Source: an uncultured Acidimicrobiales bacterium (GTDB lineage: Bacteria; Actinomycetota; Acidimicrobiia; Acidimicrobiales; Aldehydirespiratoraceae). Taken from it: a stretch of 64,000 nucleotides of DNA. The stretch spans positions 62,001-126,000 of the forward strand of contig CAJQPN010000001.1 of the NCBI GenBank assembly GCA_905480195.1, given 5' to 3'. The position numbers were made by a program, and so were the translations under genes. Each line of letters starts with the position of its first letter. Position 1 is the first letter of the stretch. The notes under the pieces were generated by a model. The model saw nothing but the letters and a program-made list of their open reading frames with translations. It searched no databases and was not told where the DNA came from. Of this stretch, positions 41,640 to 49,654 are shown piece after piece.

Positions 41640-42587
41640 TCAAGCGATCATCGCGGCCACATGGTCATGGGCGCAGTCGCCGGCAGCGGTAATGGTCAGC
41701 CGCTCAGCGCCTTCGTCGGTCATCACCAGCGTGTGCTCGAACTGGGCCGTGCGGGTGCCGTCGATCGTGACGGCAGTCCAATCGTCATCCCACAACGCAG
41801 CGTGCGGCTCACCAAGCGTGAGCATCGGCTCGATGGTGAACGACATCATCGGCTCGATGCGGGCCTGGAGGCGCCGCTCGTAATAGTGCGGAATCTGCAA
41901 GTTCGTATGGAACTCGGTACCAACGCCGTGCCCGATGAACTCGCGAACGACGCCGAGTCGGTGCTGGCGAGCATGATTTTCAATCGCCTTACCGATCTCG
42001 TTGACCAGACCGCCGGGTTTCACGGCAGTGATTGCGAGATCGAGCGACCGCGCCGTCTCGCGAACGAGGCGACGGCTTGCATCGTCGACATCACCGACGA
42101 GGAAGGTCGTCGAGGTATCGCCATGAACACCTTCGCAGAACAAGGTGACGTCGATGTTGATGATGTCGCCGTCTGCAAGCGGTCGAGAGTCAGGTATGCC
42201 ATGGCAGATGACTTCGTTGACAGAGGTACATACCGACTTCGGGAACCCGCGATAGTTGAGCGGGCTCGGGTAACCACCGGCATCGATACACGCCTGGTGG
42301 ACGAACTCGTCGATTGCATCGGTGGTGATCCCCGGTGCCACGAGTTCACCGGCTCGGAGCAGGATCTCGGCCGCCTTTGCGCCTGTGCGACGCATGGCCG
42401 AGAGCTCGTCGGGGGTACGGCGCAGATCAGAGATCGACGGACCAGGGTCACCAGTCGAGGCATAGGGGGGACGCTCAATATCGGCCGGCACACGCCTGGG
42501 CGGACTCAACAGACCGGGCGTGATCGGCGGAAGTGACGGAGCCGCGTCGTTGGCAGGACGGGTCACTCTCTTCTTTCGCTTCGCCAT
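41640..42587 (-). CDS. map: methionine aminopeptidase, type I with N-terminal extension
   Basis: 315-residue metalloprotease that removes the initiator Met. Metal ligands are visible in NIDVTLFCEGVHGDTS (two Asp), GHGVGTEFH (His), TIEPMLT (Glu) and the final QFEHT (Glu). The N-terminal ~50 residues form a Lys/Arg then Pro-rich tail (PPITPGLLSPPRRVP) of the MetAP1c kind, which in mycobacteria carries an SH3-binding-like motif and contacts the ribosome. The start is MAKRKKRV, giving a strongly basic first segment. Standing alone, upstream of it is a MaoC gene on the same strand. Confidence 0.92.
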   Translation of the reverse strand: MAKRKKRVTRPANDAAPSLPPITPGLLSPPRRVPADIERPPYASTGDPGPSISDLRRTPDELSAMRRTGAKAAEILLRAGELVAPGITTDAIDEFVHQACIDAGGYPSPLNYRGFPKSVCTSVNEVICHGIPDSRPLADGDIINIDVTLFCEGVHGDTSTTFLVGDVDDASRRLVRETARSLDLAITAVKPGGLVNEIGKAIENHARQHRLGVVREFIGHGVGTEFHTNLQIPHYYERRLQARIEPMMSFTIEPMLTLGEPHAALWDDDWTAVTIDGTRTAQFEHTLVMTDEGAERLTITAAGDCAHDHVAAMIA

Positions 42588-42619
42588 GGACCCAGTCTAC
42601 GCCGATCACCCGATTGTGA

Positions 42620-43075
42620 TCATCGGAGGAATCGGCTCACCGACTCGACGATGCAGGCAGGTTTTGTGGATCCCTCGATCTCGACCGTGATCGTGATGAC
42701 CGCCTGCACGCCACCACCGATCTCTTCGGCGCTGGTAAGGGTTGCGTGGCCTCGAATCCGCGAGCCAACGGCTACGGGCTGCGGGAAGCGGACTTTGTTG
42801 ACGCCGTAGTTGATGCCCATCGACACCCCATCGACCCGGATGATCTCCGGGAGAAACCGGTTCGTAAGTGCAAGGGTGAGATACCCGTGTGCAATCGTGG
42901 TGGCGAAGGGTCCTGCAGCAGCAGCCTCAGGATCCACGTGGATCCATTGGTGATCGCCAGTCGCATCGGCGAACCCATCGATTCGATCTTGCTCGATGGT
43001 GACCCATTCGCTGCTGCCGAGTTCCGCTCCCACGGCGGCCAGGAGGCCGTCCGGCGTGGCGAAGACAGTGGTCAT
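42620..43075 (-). CDS. MaoC-family (R)-specific enoyl-CoA hydratase
   Basis: 151-residue hotdog-fold dehydratase. The hydratase motif is DATGDHQWIHVDPEAA with the catalytic Asp/His pair, followed by GPFATTIAHGYLTLALT. It hydrates enoyl-CoA to (R)-3-hydroxyacyl-CoA, in fatty-acid or polyhydroxyalkanoate metabolism. It starts MTTVFATPDGLL and is followed after 32 bases by the methionine aminopeptidase gene. Upstream is a 190-base gap with no recognised feature beyond one imperfect DnaA-box-like TTCTCCACA at 43113. Confidence 0.88.
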   Translation of the reverse strand: MTTVFATPDGLLAAVGAELGSSEWVTIEQDRIDGFADATGDHQWIHVDPEAAAAGPFATTIAHGYLTLALTNRFLPEIIRVDGVSMGINYGVNKVRFPQPVAVGSRIRGHATLTSAEEIGGGVQAVITITVEIEGSTKPACIVESVSRFLR

Positions 43076-43265
43076 CTACCCGACGCTAGCGAGCGGCGGC
43101 GATGTCCGGTACTTCTCCACAACCGCGAGGGTAATTTCGACACTCGAGGGAGCAACCGAGGGCAGGCCAAGGCTGCACTGCGGGTGATCTCTGGGGTCCC
43201 GCCGACCCCGACCATTCGTGAGGAGGGTCGACTGTTTTCGGTGGACTCGGTGAATCTGATCTGCC

Positions 43266-44021
43266 TCAGAACCCCGATGACGGGATTAGCGACGTGTCAG
43301 CTGAGTTTTCGATCAGACCGCGCAGAATCGGGTAGTCGGCTGGATTCAGCTTCTTCAGCACGTATGCCGCAAAGCCCGGGTTGAGCTGGATCGTGCTGTC
43401 ATAGAGGGCACGGGGGCTTGCCACGAACGTGGCGACGTCTCCACCCATGTAAAAGGTGGTGGGGCCGGCCTGCTCAAAGAGCAGTCCGTTCCAACGAGCC
43501 AAGGCACGTGCTCGGCGCGGCTCCATGACGAGACCACTCCATTCGATGCCCTCGGCAAGCGTGTGGATATATCCCTCCCGAAAGAGCGCTTTTGCGACCG
43601 TAAAGCCAAGGTCGGCGTGCACGTAGCTTGGGACAGCCATCGCTCCATATTCACAGAGCTGGTGTGGCGCGACGCGTGCGAGACGCTCGATCCATTCACC
43701 CGAGAGAGGCATCGCCATCATTGGCAGCGGCTCGGGTGCGCCTGCGATCATTCGGAGACAACCGATTGGTTCGCCTGTCGCCACCGACTTTGCGAGGTAG
43801 AAGGTCGACTGGGCGTCGAGTTCCTGAGGCATGTGTCCGTAGCCCGACTCTTCAAACACAATCCGCTCGATTCGAAAAGCAGCGTCGATGTCGTCAAGGG
43901 TTTCTGCCCGCTCGACCACGACGGCCGCCTCGATCAGCGCCACGCGTTCAAGATCGGGCTCGGCGTCGTTGCGCCGGATGACATCGATGGTGGCCAGTTT
44001 CTCGTGCACGGGCGGCAGCAT
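43266..44021 (-). CDS. GNAT/FeeM-like acyltransferase
   Basis: 251-residue protein of the autoinducer-synthase/FeeM-like branch of the acetyltransferase superfamily. The early region has FRIERIVFEESGYGHMPQ with YLAKSVATGEPIGCLRMIAG, the beta-strand pair that binds the acyl donor, and a middle CEYGAMAVPSYVHAD. Such enzymes join a fatty acyl group to an amine (N-acyl amino acids or homoserine lactones). ATG 44021 is chosen over a TTG four codons earlier; no Shine-Dalgarno is visible, and a cluster of DnaA boxes lies immediately upstream. No receptor gene is adjacent. Confidence 0.6.
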   Translation of the reverse strand: MLPPVHEKLATIDVIRRNDAEPDLERVALIEAAVVVERAETLDDIDAAFRIERIVFEESGYGHMPQELDAQSTFYLAKSVATGEPIGCLRMIAGAPEPLPMMAMPLSGEWIERLARVAPHQLCEYGAMAVPSYVHADLGFTVAKALFREGYIHTLAEGIEWSGLVMEPRRARALARWNGLLFEQAGPTTFYMGGDVATFVASPRALYDSTIQLNPGFAAYVLKKLNPADYPILRGLIENSADTSLIPSSGF

Positions 44022-44039
44022 AGAACCAACCAACTGACG

Positions 44040-44101
44040 TTATCCACAGGCGAGTGGCACTTTTTTCCACAGACAGGAGCTGCGGCCATGGTTTGTCCAC
44101 A
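44040..44101 (+). promoter_or_regulatory. cluster of three DnaA-box-like sites
   Basis: Same-strand sites: TTATCCACA at 44040-44048 (perfect consensus), TTTTCCACA at 44063-44071 (one change), and TTGTCCACA at 44093-44101 (actinobacterial form), spaced 23 and 30 bases start to start. They occupy most of the 112-base gap ahead of the FeeM-like gene. A further perfect TTATCCACA lies at 44719-44727. Confidence 0.6.
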
Positions 44102-44133
44102 GCAAGGAGCTGTCTTGACGCCTCGTGTGCCCC

Positions 44134-44607
44134 TCAGATGATCTGGGTGGGGATGTACCCGTGGAGCAACGAAAATTCGGCTGCGTAGATAACGCTCGTC
44201 AACACACCGACGCGAACAACTGCTCCCCGTGACCAGCCGCGCTTGTGCAACAACAGTGGGGGAAGCACACCGCCGATGATGGGAGCGAGCAGCACTGCCA
44301 ACATCACTCCAGTAACGCGTTCGTGCAGCACCGCCTCGCGCCTGGCCACCTCCTCTCCCGTGCGCGCCAACATGAGTCTCTTGAGGAGCCAACTCGCAAT
44401 GCGTCCTGGTTCGTCACGAATGCCGTGGTTGATCAGGTACAACTGGGCCGCGAAGTAGACGACAAACGCAACGACGGCTGCCATCGGCCCAATGATCGCT
44501 CCGAGCACCCAGTAGAACGGTCCGTACGTGAGATCGTCGATGATGACGAGCAAAAAGAGGGTGACGCACCACCACCCTGCGGTGTGAAGCGTTGACTTAG
44601 TCATCAA
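44134..44607 (-). CDS. four-helix membrane protein of unknown function
   Basis: 157-residue membrane protein starting MMTKSTLHTAGWWC with four hydrophobic segments; a cytosolic loop between helices 2 and 3 carries RDEPGRIASWLLKRLMLAR. No family is recognised. The downstream gap with DnaA boxes separates it from the FeeM-like gene on the same strand, so the two are probably not one operon. ATG 44604 is an equally good start three bases later. Confidence 0.6.
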   Translation of the reverse strand: MMTKSTLHTAGWWCVTLFLLVIIDDLTYGPFYWVLGAIIGPMAAVVAFVVYFAAQLYLINHGIRDEPGRIASWLLKRLMLARTGEEVARREAVLHERVTGVMLAVLLAPIIGGVLPPLLLHKRGWSRGAVVRVGVLTSVIYAAEFSLLHGYIPTQII

Positions 44608-44718
44608 CTGCTCTGCCCCCGGCTAACAAAAAAGCACAGCCAAGAACCGGACCGCCCGGAAGACATAGCCGCACCCTAAACGCCGGCGAGCGTCAGCCCG
44701 AGTACCCCAAATTCCTCA

Positions 44719-44727
44719 TTATCCACA
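44719..44727 (+). promoter_or_regulatory. DnaA box (TTATCCACA)
   Basis: Perfect match to the DnaA box, 22 bases ahead of the start of the large GGDEF/EAL gene and about 620 bases from the DnaA-box cluster at 44040-44101, in the same orientation. Confidence 0.45.
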
Positions 44728-44749
44728 GGCACCTGCCGACTGCGCTTCT

Positions 44750-47700
44750 ATGGGAGTTCATTCGACACCGGTCACATGGGTGATCGGCACCTTCCTTACC
44801 GCCAGTCTCGTCGTCTTCGTCGTGCCAGCCCTTGCGCCCGCTGCATACCTCGCAGCGAGCCTCGCGTTCTTCGTGACCGCACGGTTTCGATTGCCCCTCC
44901 TGCGGGCGGAGGATCGGCGTCCCTGGCTGGCGTTGATCGCAGGAACGGCGCTGCTGGTCATCTCGGCGATTACCCGCAGCGTTCATGGCTCGCTCACCGG
45001 TGAGACGAACCCACTCCCGTCGCCAGCTGACCTTCTCGCCTTTCCGGGCTACGGCCTACTCATCTTGACCCTCGTGCTCCTCGTACGAGCACAAGGCCAC
45101 CGACATCGACGGTGGCGACGCGAAGCAACGATCGACGGAGCGATCATTGGTGCTGCGTTTGCTGTATTGATCTTCGCAACGGTGCTGAGCCCCTACATCT
45201 CAGATGCGGCAATCCCAGCAGACGAGCGCCTCGTCAATGCCATCTACTCGGTCCTAACCATCGTCCTCCTGGCCAATGTCGCCAGGGCTGCAATTGGAAC
45301 CGGAACCAACAACCGGTCCTGGCAACTCGTCGCGCTAGGCGCCTTCTGCCTCAGTATCTCCGACCTTCTCATTCTTCTCGATACCGCCGGTTCGTCGTGG
45401 GCGTCTCGGCCCGCCGGATCTGCCGCACTCTTGTCCTTCGCTGGCGGTTCCGCCGCGCTTCTTCATCCGCACGCCCTCACCCTCTCCAGGAACGAAACGG
45501 TGAGACCGCCTGCACTGTCGACCGCCCGAATCCTGATGCTCGGTGTGGCGTTCCTGATCGTGCCAATCACGCTCCTGCTTCCGTTGCTTTGGGGGCAGGA
45601 TCCCGAGATCCCCGTGGTGATCGCAGGGTCGGTTTTGCTCGCCGGCCTCAGCCTGACTCGGATCTGGATCCTCTTCGCCGCAAACCAGCAGGTGGGAACC
45701 TTCGAAGCGGCGCTCCGGGACGCCAGCGGAAAGATGATCTCTGCGGCAAGCACCAACGAAGCACTTCGAGTTGCTCACGCCACCGCCAACACCATCATCG
45801 GCGACGCCGGAAAAGTGTCGCTGGAGCCGCTCGAACTCTACGACGACCTCTTCACCATCGGTACCAACGGCAGCTACATCTACATCGGGTTGGATGAGAC
45901 TCCCGATGACTCGCAGACGATCGCCCTTCGCGGCCTCGATGCCCAGTTGATCTCCGCGATCCGGGGTATCGGAATCCGGGAGGCGGAACTATCGAGCCGC
46001 GTCGCGCATCAGATCTCGGCCCTGGTAGAGCAGAGTGCCGATCTCGTCTTCGTTCTGCGCCAGGGCACGATCACCTTCGCGTCCCCGAATGTCGCACGCG
46101 TGCTGGGTGCTCATCCGGCTGACCTTGTCGAAACGAGCTGCCTCGAACTGATTCACAGCGCCGACCACGACTGCGTTCGCGCGTTGATTGCCAACCCGTC
46201 ACTGCGGTTGGCAACTCCGGGCACGACCGAGGCACGAATCGTTTCGTCGGAGGGCGTTCGGTGGTTCGACATGACCGCTCGCGACTTCTCAGATGACCCG
46301 GAAGTGGCAGGCGTCGTGCTTACTGCTCGCGATGTTACCGAGGAGCGCGCCGCAAAGATCGGGCTTCGCCGCTCCGAACAATGGTTCCGAGGACTCGTGC
46401 AGCACAGCAGCGACGTGATCGCCGTACTCGACGTTGCCGGTGTCTTCACCTACGCCAGCCCAGCGGCCGATGACCTCTTCGGGATCGCACCGACCGAGTT
46501 GCAGGGACGCACGTTCATCGAACTGCTCGACAATGATGAACGAAATGATGTGAGTCGAGTTCGTACGGCCCTTGCATCCGGTCCACTAGGGGTGCGAAAC
46601 CTCGAGGTCGTCATCGTTCGACCCGACGGCACCAACCGCACCGCTGAGGTAACGATCACGGATCTCCGCAACGACCCGTCGGTCAACGGCCTGGTTCTAA
46701 ACATCCGCGACGTGACCGATCGAAAGAAACTCGAAGACGACCTTCGATATCAAGCCCTTCACGACGACCTCACCGGTCTCGGGAGTCGGATTCAGTTCCA
46801 CCACCAGTTGACCGAGGCCCTCGGCCCAACCCGCCGGAAGGATTCGATGGTCGCCGCTCTTTTCATCGACATCGATGACTTCAAGACAATCAACGACTCT
46901 CTCGGCCACGCAGCAGGCGACCAAGTCCTCGTCGAGATTTCGAGTCGTCTCCAGTCCCGCCTCCGCCTTCACGACCGCGCCGCCCGCTTCGGCGGCGACG
47001 AGTTCGCCGTGGTTGTCAGCGATGTCTACAGCGAAGGCGACATCACCGGCATAGCCGACCGCATCCTCGAGGAACTCTCGGTTCCGGTCACCCTCCACGG
47101 CCAGGCGATACGAATCGGTGTCAGTGTCGGCATTGCGATCGACGAAGACGGCCGTACGTCCCCTGACGATCTGATCCGGGCTGCCGACGTGGCGATGTAC
47201 GAAGCGAAGGAGCAGGGCAAAGGCCGGTGGGCGATGTTCGAGTCGTCCATGGCGGATCAGACGCTCGAACGTTTCGAGCTCGGTAACTCGCTCGGCCAGG
47301 CGATCGAGAACGACGAGTTGATGGTTTATTACCAGCCGATCGTCGATCTGGGCTCTGGAAAGACCCTTGGAGTCGAAGCCCTCGTTCGCTGGAACCATCC
47401 CGTCCGCGGGATGGTTGGCCCCGGCCAGTTCATCCCGATCGCGGAGAAGAATGGGCTCATCGTTCCGCTCGGACGCTGGGTGCTCGAACAAGCGGTCCAC
47501 CAAGTCGCGAAGTGGCGGGCCGACGGCCATGACATCTACGCAAGCGTCAACATCTCAGCGGTGCAACTCCAGCGAGCTGGAATCGTCGCCGAGGTCCTCA
47601 AGATCGTCGACGCCGCCGGTATGGACCGCCACGCCGTCGTCTTGGAACTGACCGAGTCGGCGCTGATCAACGACTTCGATCTCGTGAATGAGCGGATTGA

Positions 47701-48061
47701 GGCACTCCGCAAGGCAGGCCTACGCGTAGCGATCGACGACTTCGGCACCGGCTACGCATCGCTCACCTATGTCGATCAGTTCGCAGCCGACATCTTGAAG
47801 ATCGACCAGAGTTTCGTTGCGAAACTCGAAGCCAGTGACGAGTCTGCGATCGTCTCGACGGTGTTGTCGATTGCCAAATCGATGGGCGCTAAGTGTGTTG
47901 CCGAAGGTATCGAGGTGCCGGAGCAGCATCGTCGCCTCTTGGCCCTCGGTTGTTCCGTCGGCCAGGGCTACTACTTCACTCGCCCAGCACCGGCCCAGGC
48001 GATCACCAGCACCCTGTTACGAGAGGTGGAGCGCGAAACGCTCACCGACACCGCACACTGA
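44750..48061 (+). CDS. membrane PAS-PAS-GGDEF-EAL protein
   Basis: 1103-residue c-di-GMP signalling protein. The first ~310 residues hold about nine transmembrane helices, a MASE-like sensory module; two PAS domains follow (about 425-530 and 540-660), then GGDEF and EAL domains. GGDEF is intact at residues 748-752 (RFGGDEFAVV), with the inhibitory-site RLHD five residues earlier, so the cyclase is probably active and feedback-inhibited. The EAL domain is intact (EALVRWNHP near 876, NISAVQL, ELTESALI, DDFGTGY, KIDQSF, EGIE). Net activity depends on conditions. A perfect DnaA box sits just upstream. Confidence 0.92.
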   Translation: MGVHSTPVTWVIGTFLTASLVVFVVPALAPAAYLAASLAFFVTARFRLPLLRAEDRRPWLALIAGTALLVISAITRSVHGSLTGETNPLPSPADLLAFPGYGLLILTLVLLVRAQGHRHRRWRREATIDGAIIGAAFAVLIFATVLSPYISDAAIPADERLVNAIYSVLTIVLLANVARAAIGTGTNNRSWQLVALGAFCLSISDLLILLDTAGSSWASRPAGSAALLSFAGGSAALLHPHALTLSRNETVRPPALSTARILMLGVAFLIVPITLLLPLLWGQDPEIPVVIAGSVLLAGLSLTRIWILFAANQQVGTFEAALRDASGKMISAASTNEALRVAHATANTIIGDAGKVSLEPLELYDDLFTIGTNGSYIYIGLDETPDDSQTIALRGLDAQLISAIRGIGIREAELSSRVAHQISALVEQSADLVFVLRQGTITFASPNVARVLGAHPADLVETSCLELIHSADHDCVRALIANPSLRLATPGTTEARIVSSEGVRWFDMTARDFSDDPEVAGVVLTARDVTEERAAKIGLRRSEQWFRGLVQHSSDVIAVLDVAGVFTYASPAADDLFGIAPTELQGRTFIELLDNDERNDVSRVRTALASGPLGVRNLEVVIVRPDGTNRTAEVTITDLRNDPSVNGLVLNIRDVTDRKKLEDDLRYQALHDDLTGLGSRIQFHHQLTEALGPTRRKDSMVAALFIDIDDFKTINDSLGHAAGDQVLVEISSRLQSRLRLHDRAARFGGDEFAVVVSDVYSEGDITGIADRILEELSVPVTLHGQAIRIGVSVGIAIDEDGRTSPDDLIRAADVAMYEAKEQGKGRWAMFESSMADQTLERFELGNSLGQAIENDELMVYYQPIVDLGSGKTLGVEALVRWNHPVRGMVGPGQFIPIAEKNGLIVPLGRWVLEQAVHQVAKWRADGHDIYASVNISAVQLQRAGIVAEVLKIVDAAGMDRHAVVLELTESALINDFDLVNERIEALRKAGLRVAIDDFGTGYASLTYVDQFAADILKIDQSFVAKLEASDESAIVSTVLSIAKSMGAKCVAEGIEVPEQHRRLLALGCSVGQGYYFTRPAPAQAITSTLLREVERETLTDTAH

Positions 48062-48108
48062 GTGCTCCACGGCGTCTGATCCATCCGCGGAGCTGCGAGA
48101 CTGCGGCG

Positions 48109-48933
48109 GTGCCGGCTATCACCACTGCGCTCGAACCCGTCCTTCTCGACGGCGAACGAATCGCAACGATCGGCACGATCACGATCGACAATCCCGATCG
48201 ACGCAACGCCATGACCGCGGCCATGTACTCGGCCATTCCCACAGCCTGCGCAACGCTTTGCGCCGAGCCTGATCTGCGGGCGGTCATGCTGCGAGGGGCG
48301 GGCAACCGGGCGTTCTGCGCCGGCAGTGACATCAGCGAGTTCCGCGAGCGCAGGATGGGTGACGGCGCAACGACCTATGACAGCGCCGAACATCAGGCGT
48401 GGGATGCGCTCGCAGCGATCGGGGTCCCGACCGTAGCGGTGATCCACGGCCACTGTCGGGGCGGAGGTGTTGCACTCGCCCTTCACTGCGACCTCCGTCT
48501 CGCAGCAGACACCGCCCAGTTCGGCGTTCCACCCGCGAACCTCGGCCTCAACTACCCACCCAAGGCGACCCGTCGATTGGTGGCGTTGATCGGGCCAGCA
48601 TGGACAAAACGGCTGCTGTTCACCGCCGAGACGATCGATGCCGACAAGGCGTGCCGCATCGGCCTCGTCGAGGAGGTCGTTCCTGCTGCTGAACTGGACT
48701 GCCATGCCGCTCGCCTCGCTGGGCTGATGGCTGAGAAGGCCCCGTTGTCACAGCGAGCAGCCAAAGCCGTCGTGGACACGATCGTCACCCATGGCACCGC
48801 TGCTGATCGAATGCTTCGCGATCTCTCGCCCCGTGCCGCCGACCTCACCGCAGCGTGCTACGAAAGCGATGACTTCCGCGAAGGAGTACGCGCCTTCAGC
48901 GAGAAGCGAACACCCCGGTTTCGAGGGGTCTGA
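48109..48933 (+). CDS. enoyl-CoA hydratase/isomerase family protein
   Basis: 274-residue crotonase-fold enzyme. GAGNRAFCAGSDISEF is the oxyanion-hole strand and GHCRGGGVALALHCDLRL the second; the usual catalytic Glu region reads PPANLGLNYP, with Asn/Leu in place of one Glu, so it may be an isomerase, hydrolase or decarboxylase-like variant rather than a classical hydratase. GTG 48109 gives the natural start; the open frame before it lies in the GGDEF/EAL gene. Followed after 13 bases by an alpha/beta hydrolase gene. Confidence 0.83.
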   Translation: MPAITTALEPVLLDGERIATIGTITIDNPDRRNAMTAAMYSAIPTACATLCAEPDLRAVMLRGAGNRAFCAGSDISEFRERRMGDGATTYDSAEHQAWDALAAIGVPTVAVIHGHCRGGGVALALHCDLRLAADTAQFGVPPANLGLNYPPKATRRLVALIGPAWTKRLLFTAETIDADKACRIGLVEEVVPAAELDCHAARLAGLMAEKAPLSQRAAKAVVDTIVTHGTAADRMLRDLSPRAADLTAACYESDDFREGVRAFSEKRTPRFRGV

Positions 48934-48946
48934 GGAGATCTGATTC

Positions 48947-49645
48947 ATGACTGCACTGCACACGACGACCTGCGGCCCCGCCATCGGCACCGACACGATC
49001 ACTACCTTGTGGGTCCATGGTGTCGATTCCGACGCGCACGTGTGGGATGCCGCAACCGAGATCGTCGCAGTCGAGCATCCGTGCGTCACCATCGACCTAC
49101 CCGGGCACGGCGCGTCGCCTGAGCCGTCCGATCCTGCGGCATACACGCGAGAAGCCGTGCTTGCCGACCTCGACGCAGTCATCGCGGGTATCCGAAACGC
49201 CGATTCCGATCAGCGGATCGTGCTCATCGGCCACAGCCTCGGTGGCTACCTGGGACTTGCGCATACCCTTACTCGTGACGACGACTATGGGATCGATGCT
49301 CTCGTGCTGGTGTCGACAGGCCCTGGGTTTCGTGACACCGAAGCAATGCAAAGCTGGAACGAGCGGGTCCAGGCGAACGCTGTTTCGTACAGCGTCAGCG
49401 AGCTCGCTGCGACGATCGCATTCCATATGGACTCGATGGTGATGGACCGCGTCACCGAGCTGACACTTCCGATCTCGCTCGTGATCGGCGACGGCGACAA
49501 GGCCTTCCTGGGGGCCAACGACTACCTCGAGCGAAAGCTGCCGCACGCAACCCGAACCACCGTCGAAGGGGCCCGTCACTTCGTGATGAAGTCTCATCCC
49601 CAATCGGTGGCCGCAGCCGTTGCGGCTGTGGTCGGAGAACTCTAG
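48947..49645 (+). CDS. alpha/beta hydrolase
   Basis: 232-residue alpha/beta-hydrolase fold enzyme. The oxyanion strand has LWVHGVDSDAHVW, the nucleophile elbow is GHSLGG with Ser near residue 97, and the late GARHFV carries the catalytic His. Family breadth prevents a substrate call. It is 13 bases downstream of the crotonase-family gene and 9 bases upstream of hrpB, suggesting a three-gene transcript. Confidence 0.82.
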   Translation: MTALHTTTCGPAIGTDTITTLWVHGVDSDAHVWDAATEIVAVEHPCVTIDLPGHGASPEPSDPAAYTREAVLADLDAVIAGIRNADSDQRIVLIGHSLGGYLGLAHTLTRDDDYGIDALVLVSTGPGFRDTEAMQSWNERVQANAVSYSVSELAATIAFHMDSMVMDRVTELTLPISLVIGDGDKAFLGANDYLERKLPHATRTTVEGARHFVMKSHPQSVAAAVAAVVGEL

Positions 49646-49654
49646 GCCAGACCG

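Noticed and set aside
44040-44727. Chromosome origin (oriC) at the DnaA boxes
   Set aside because: No dnaA, dnaN or AT-rich unwinding stretch is nearby, and the gap is only ~110 bases; treated as a DnaA-binding locus instead.
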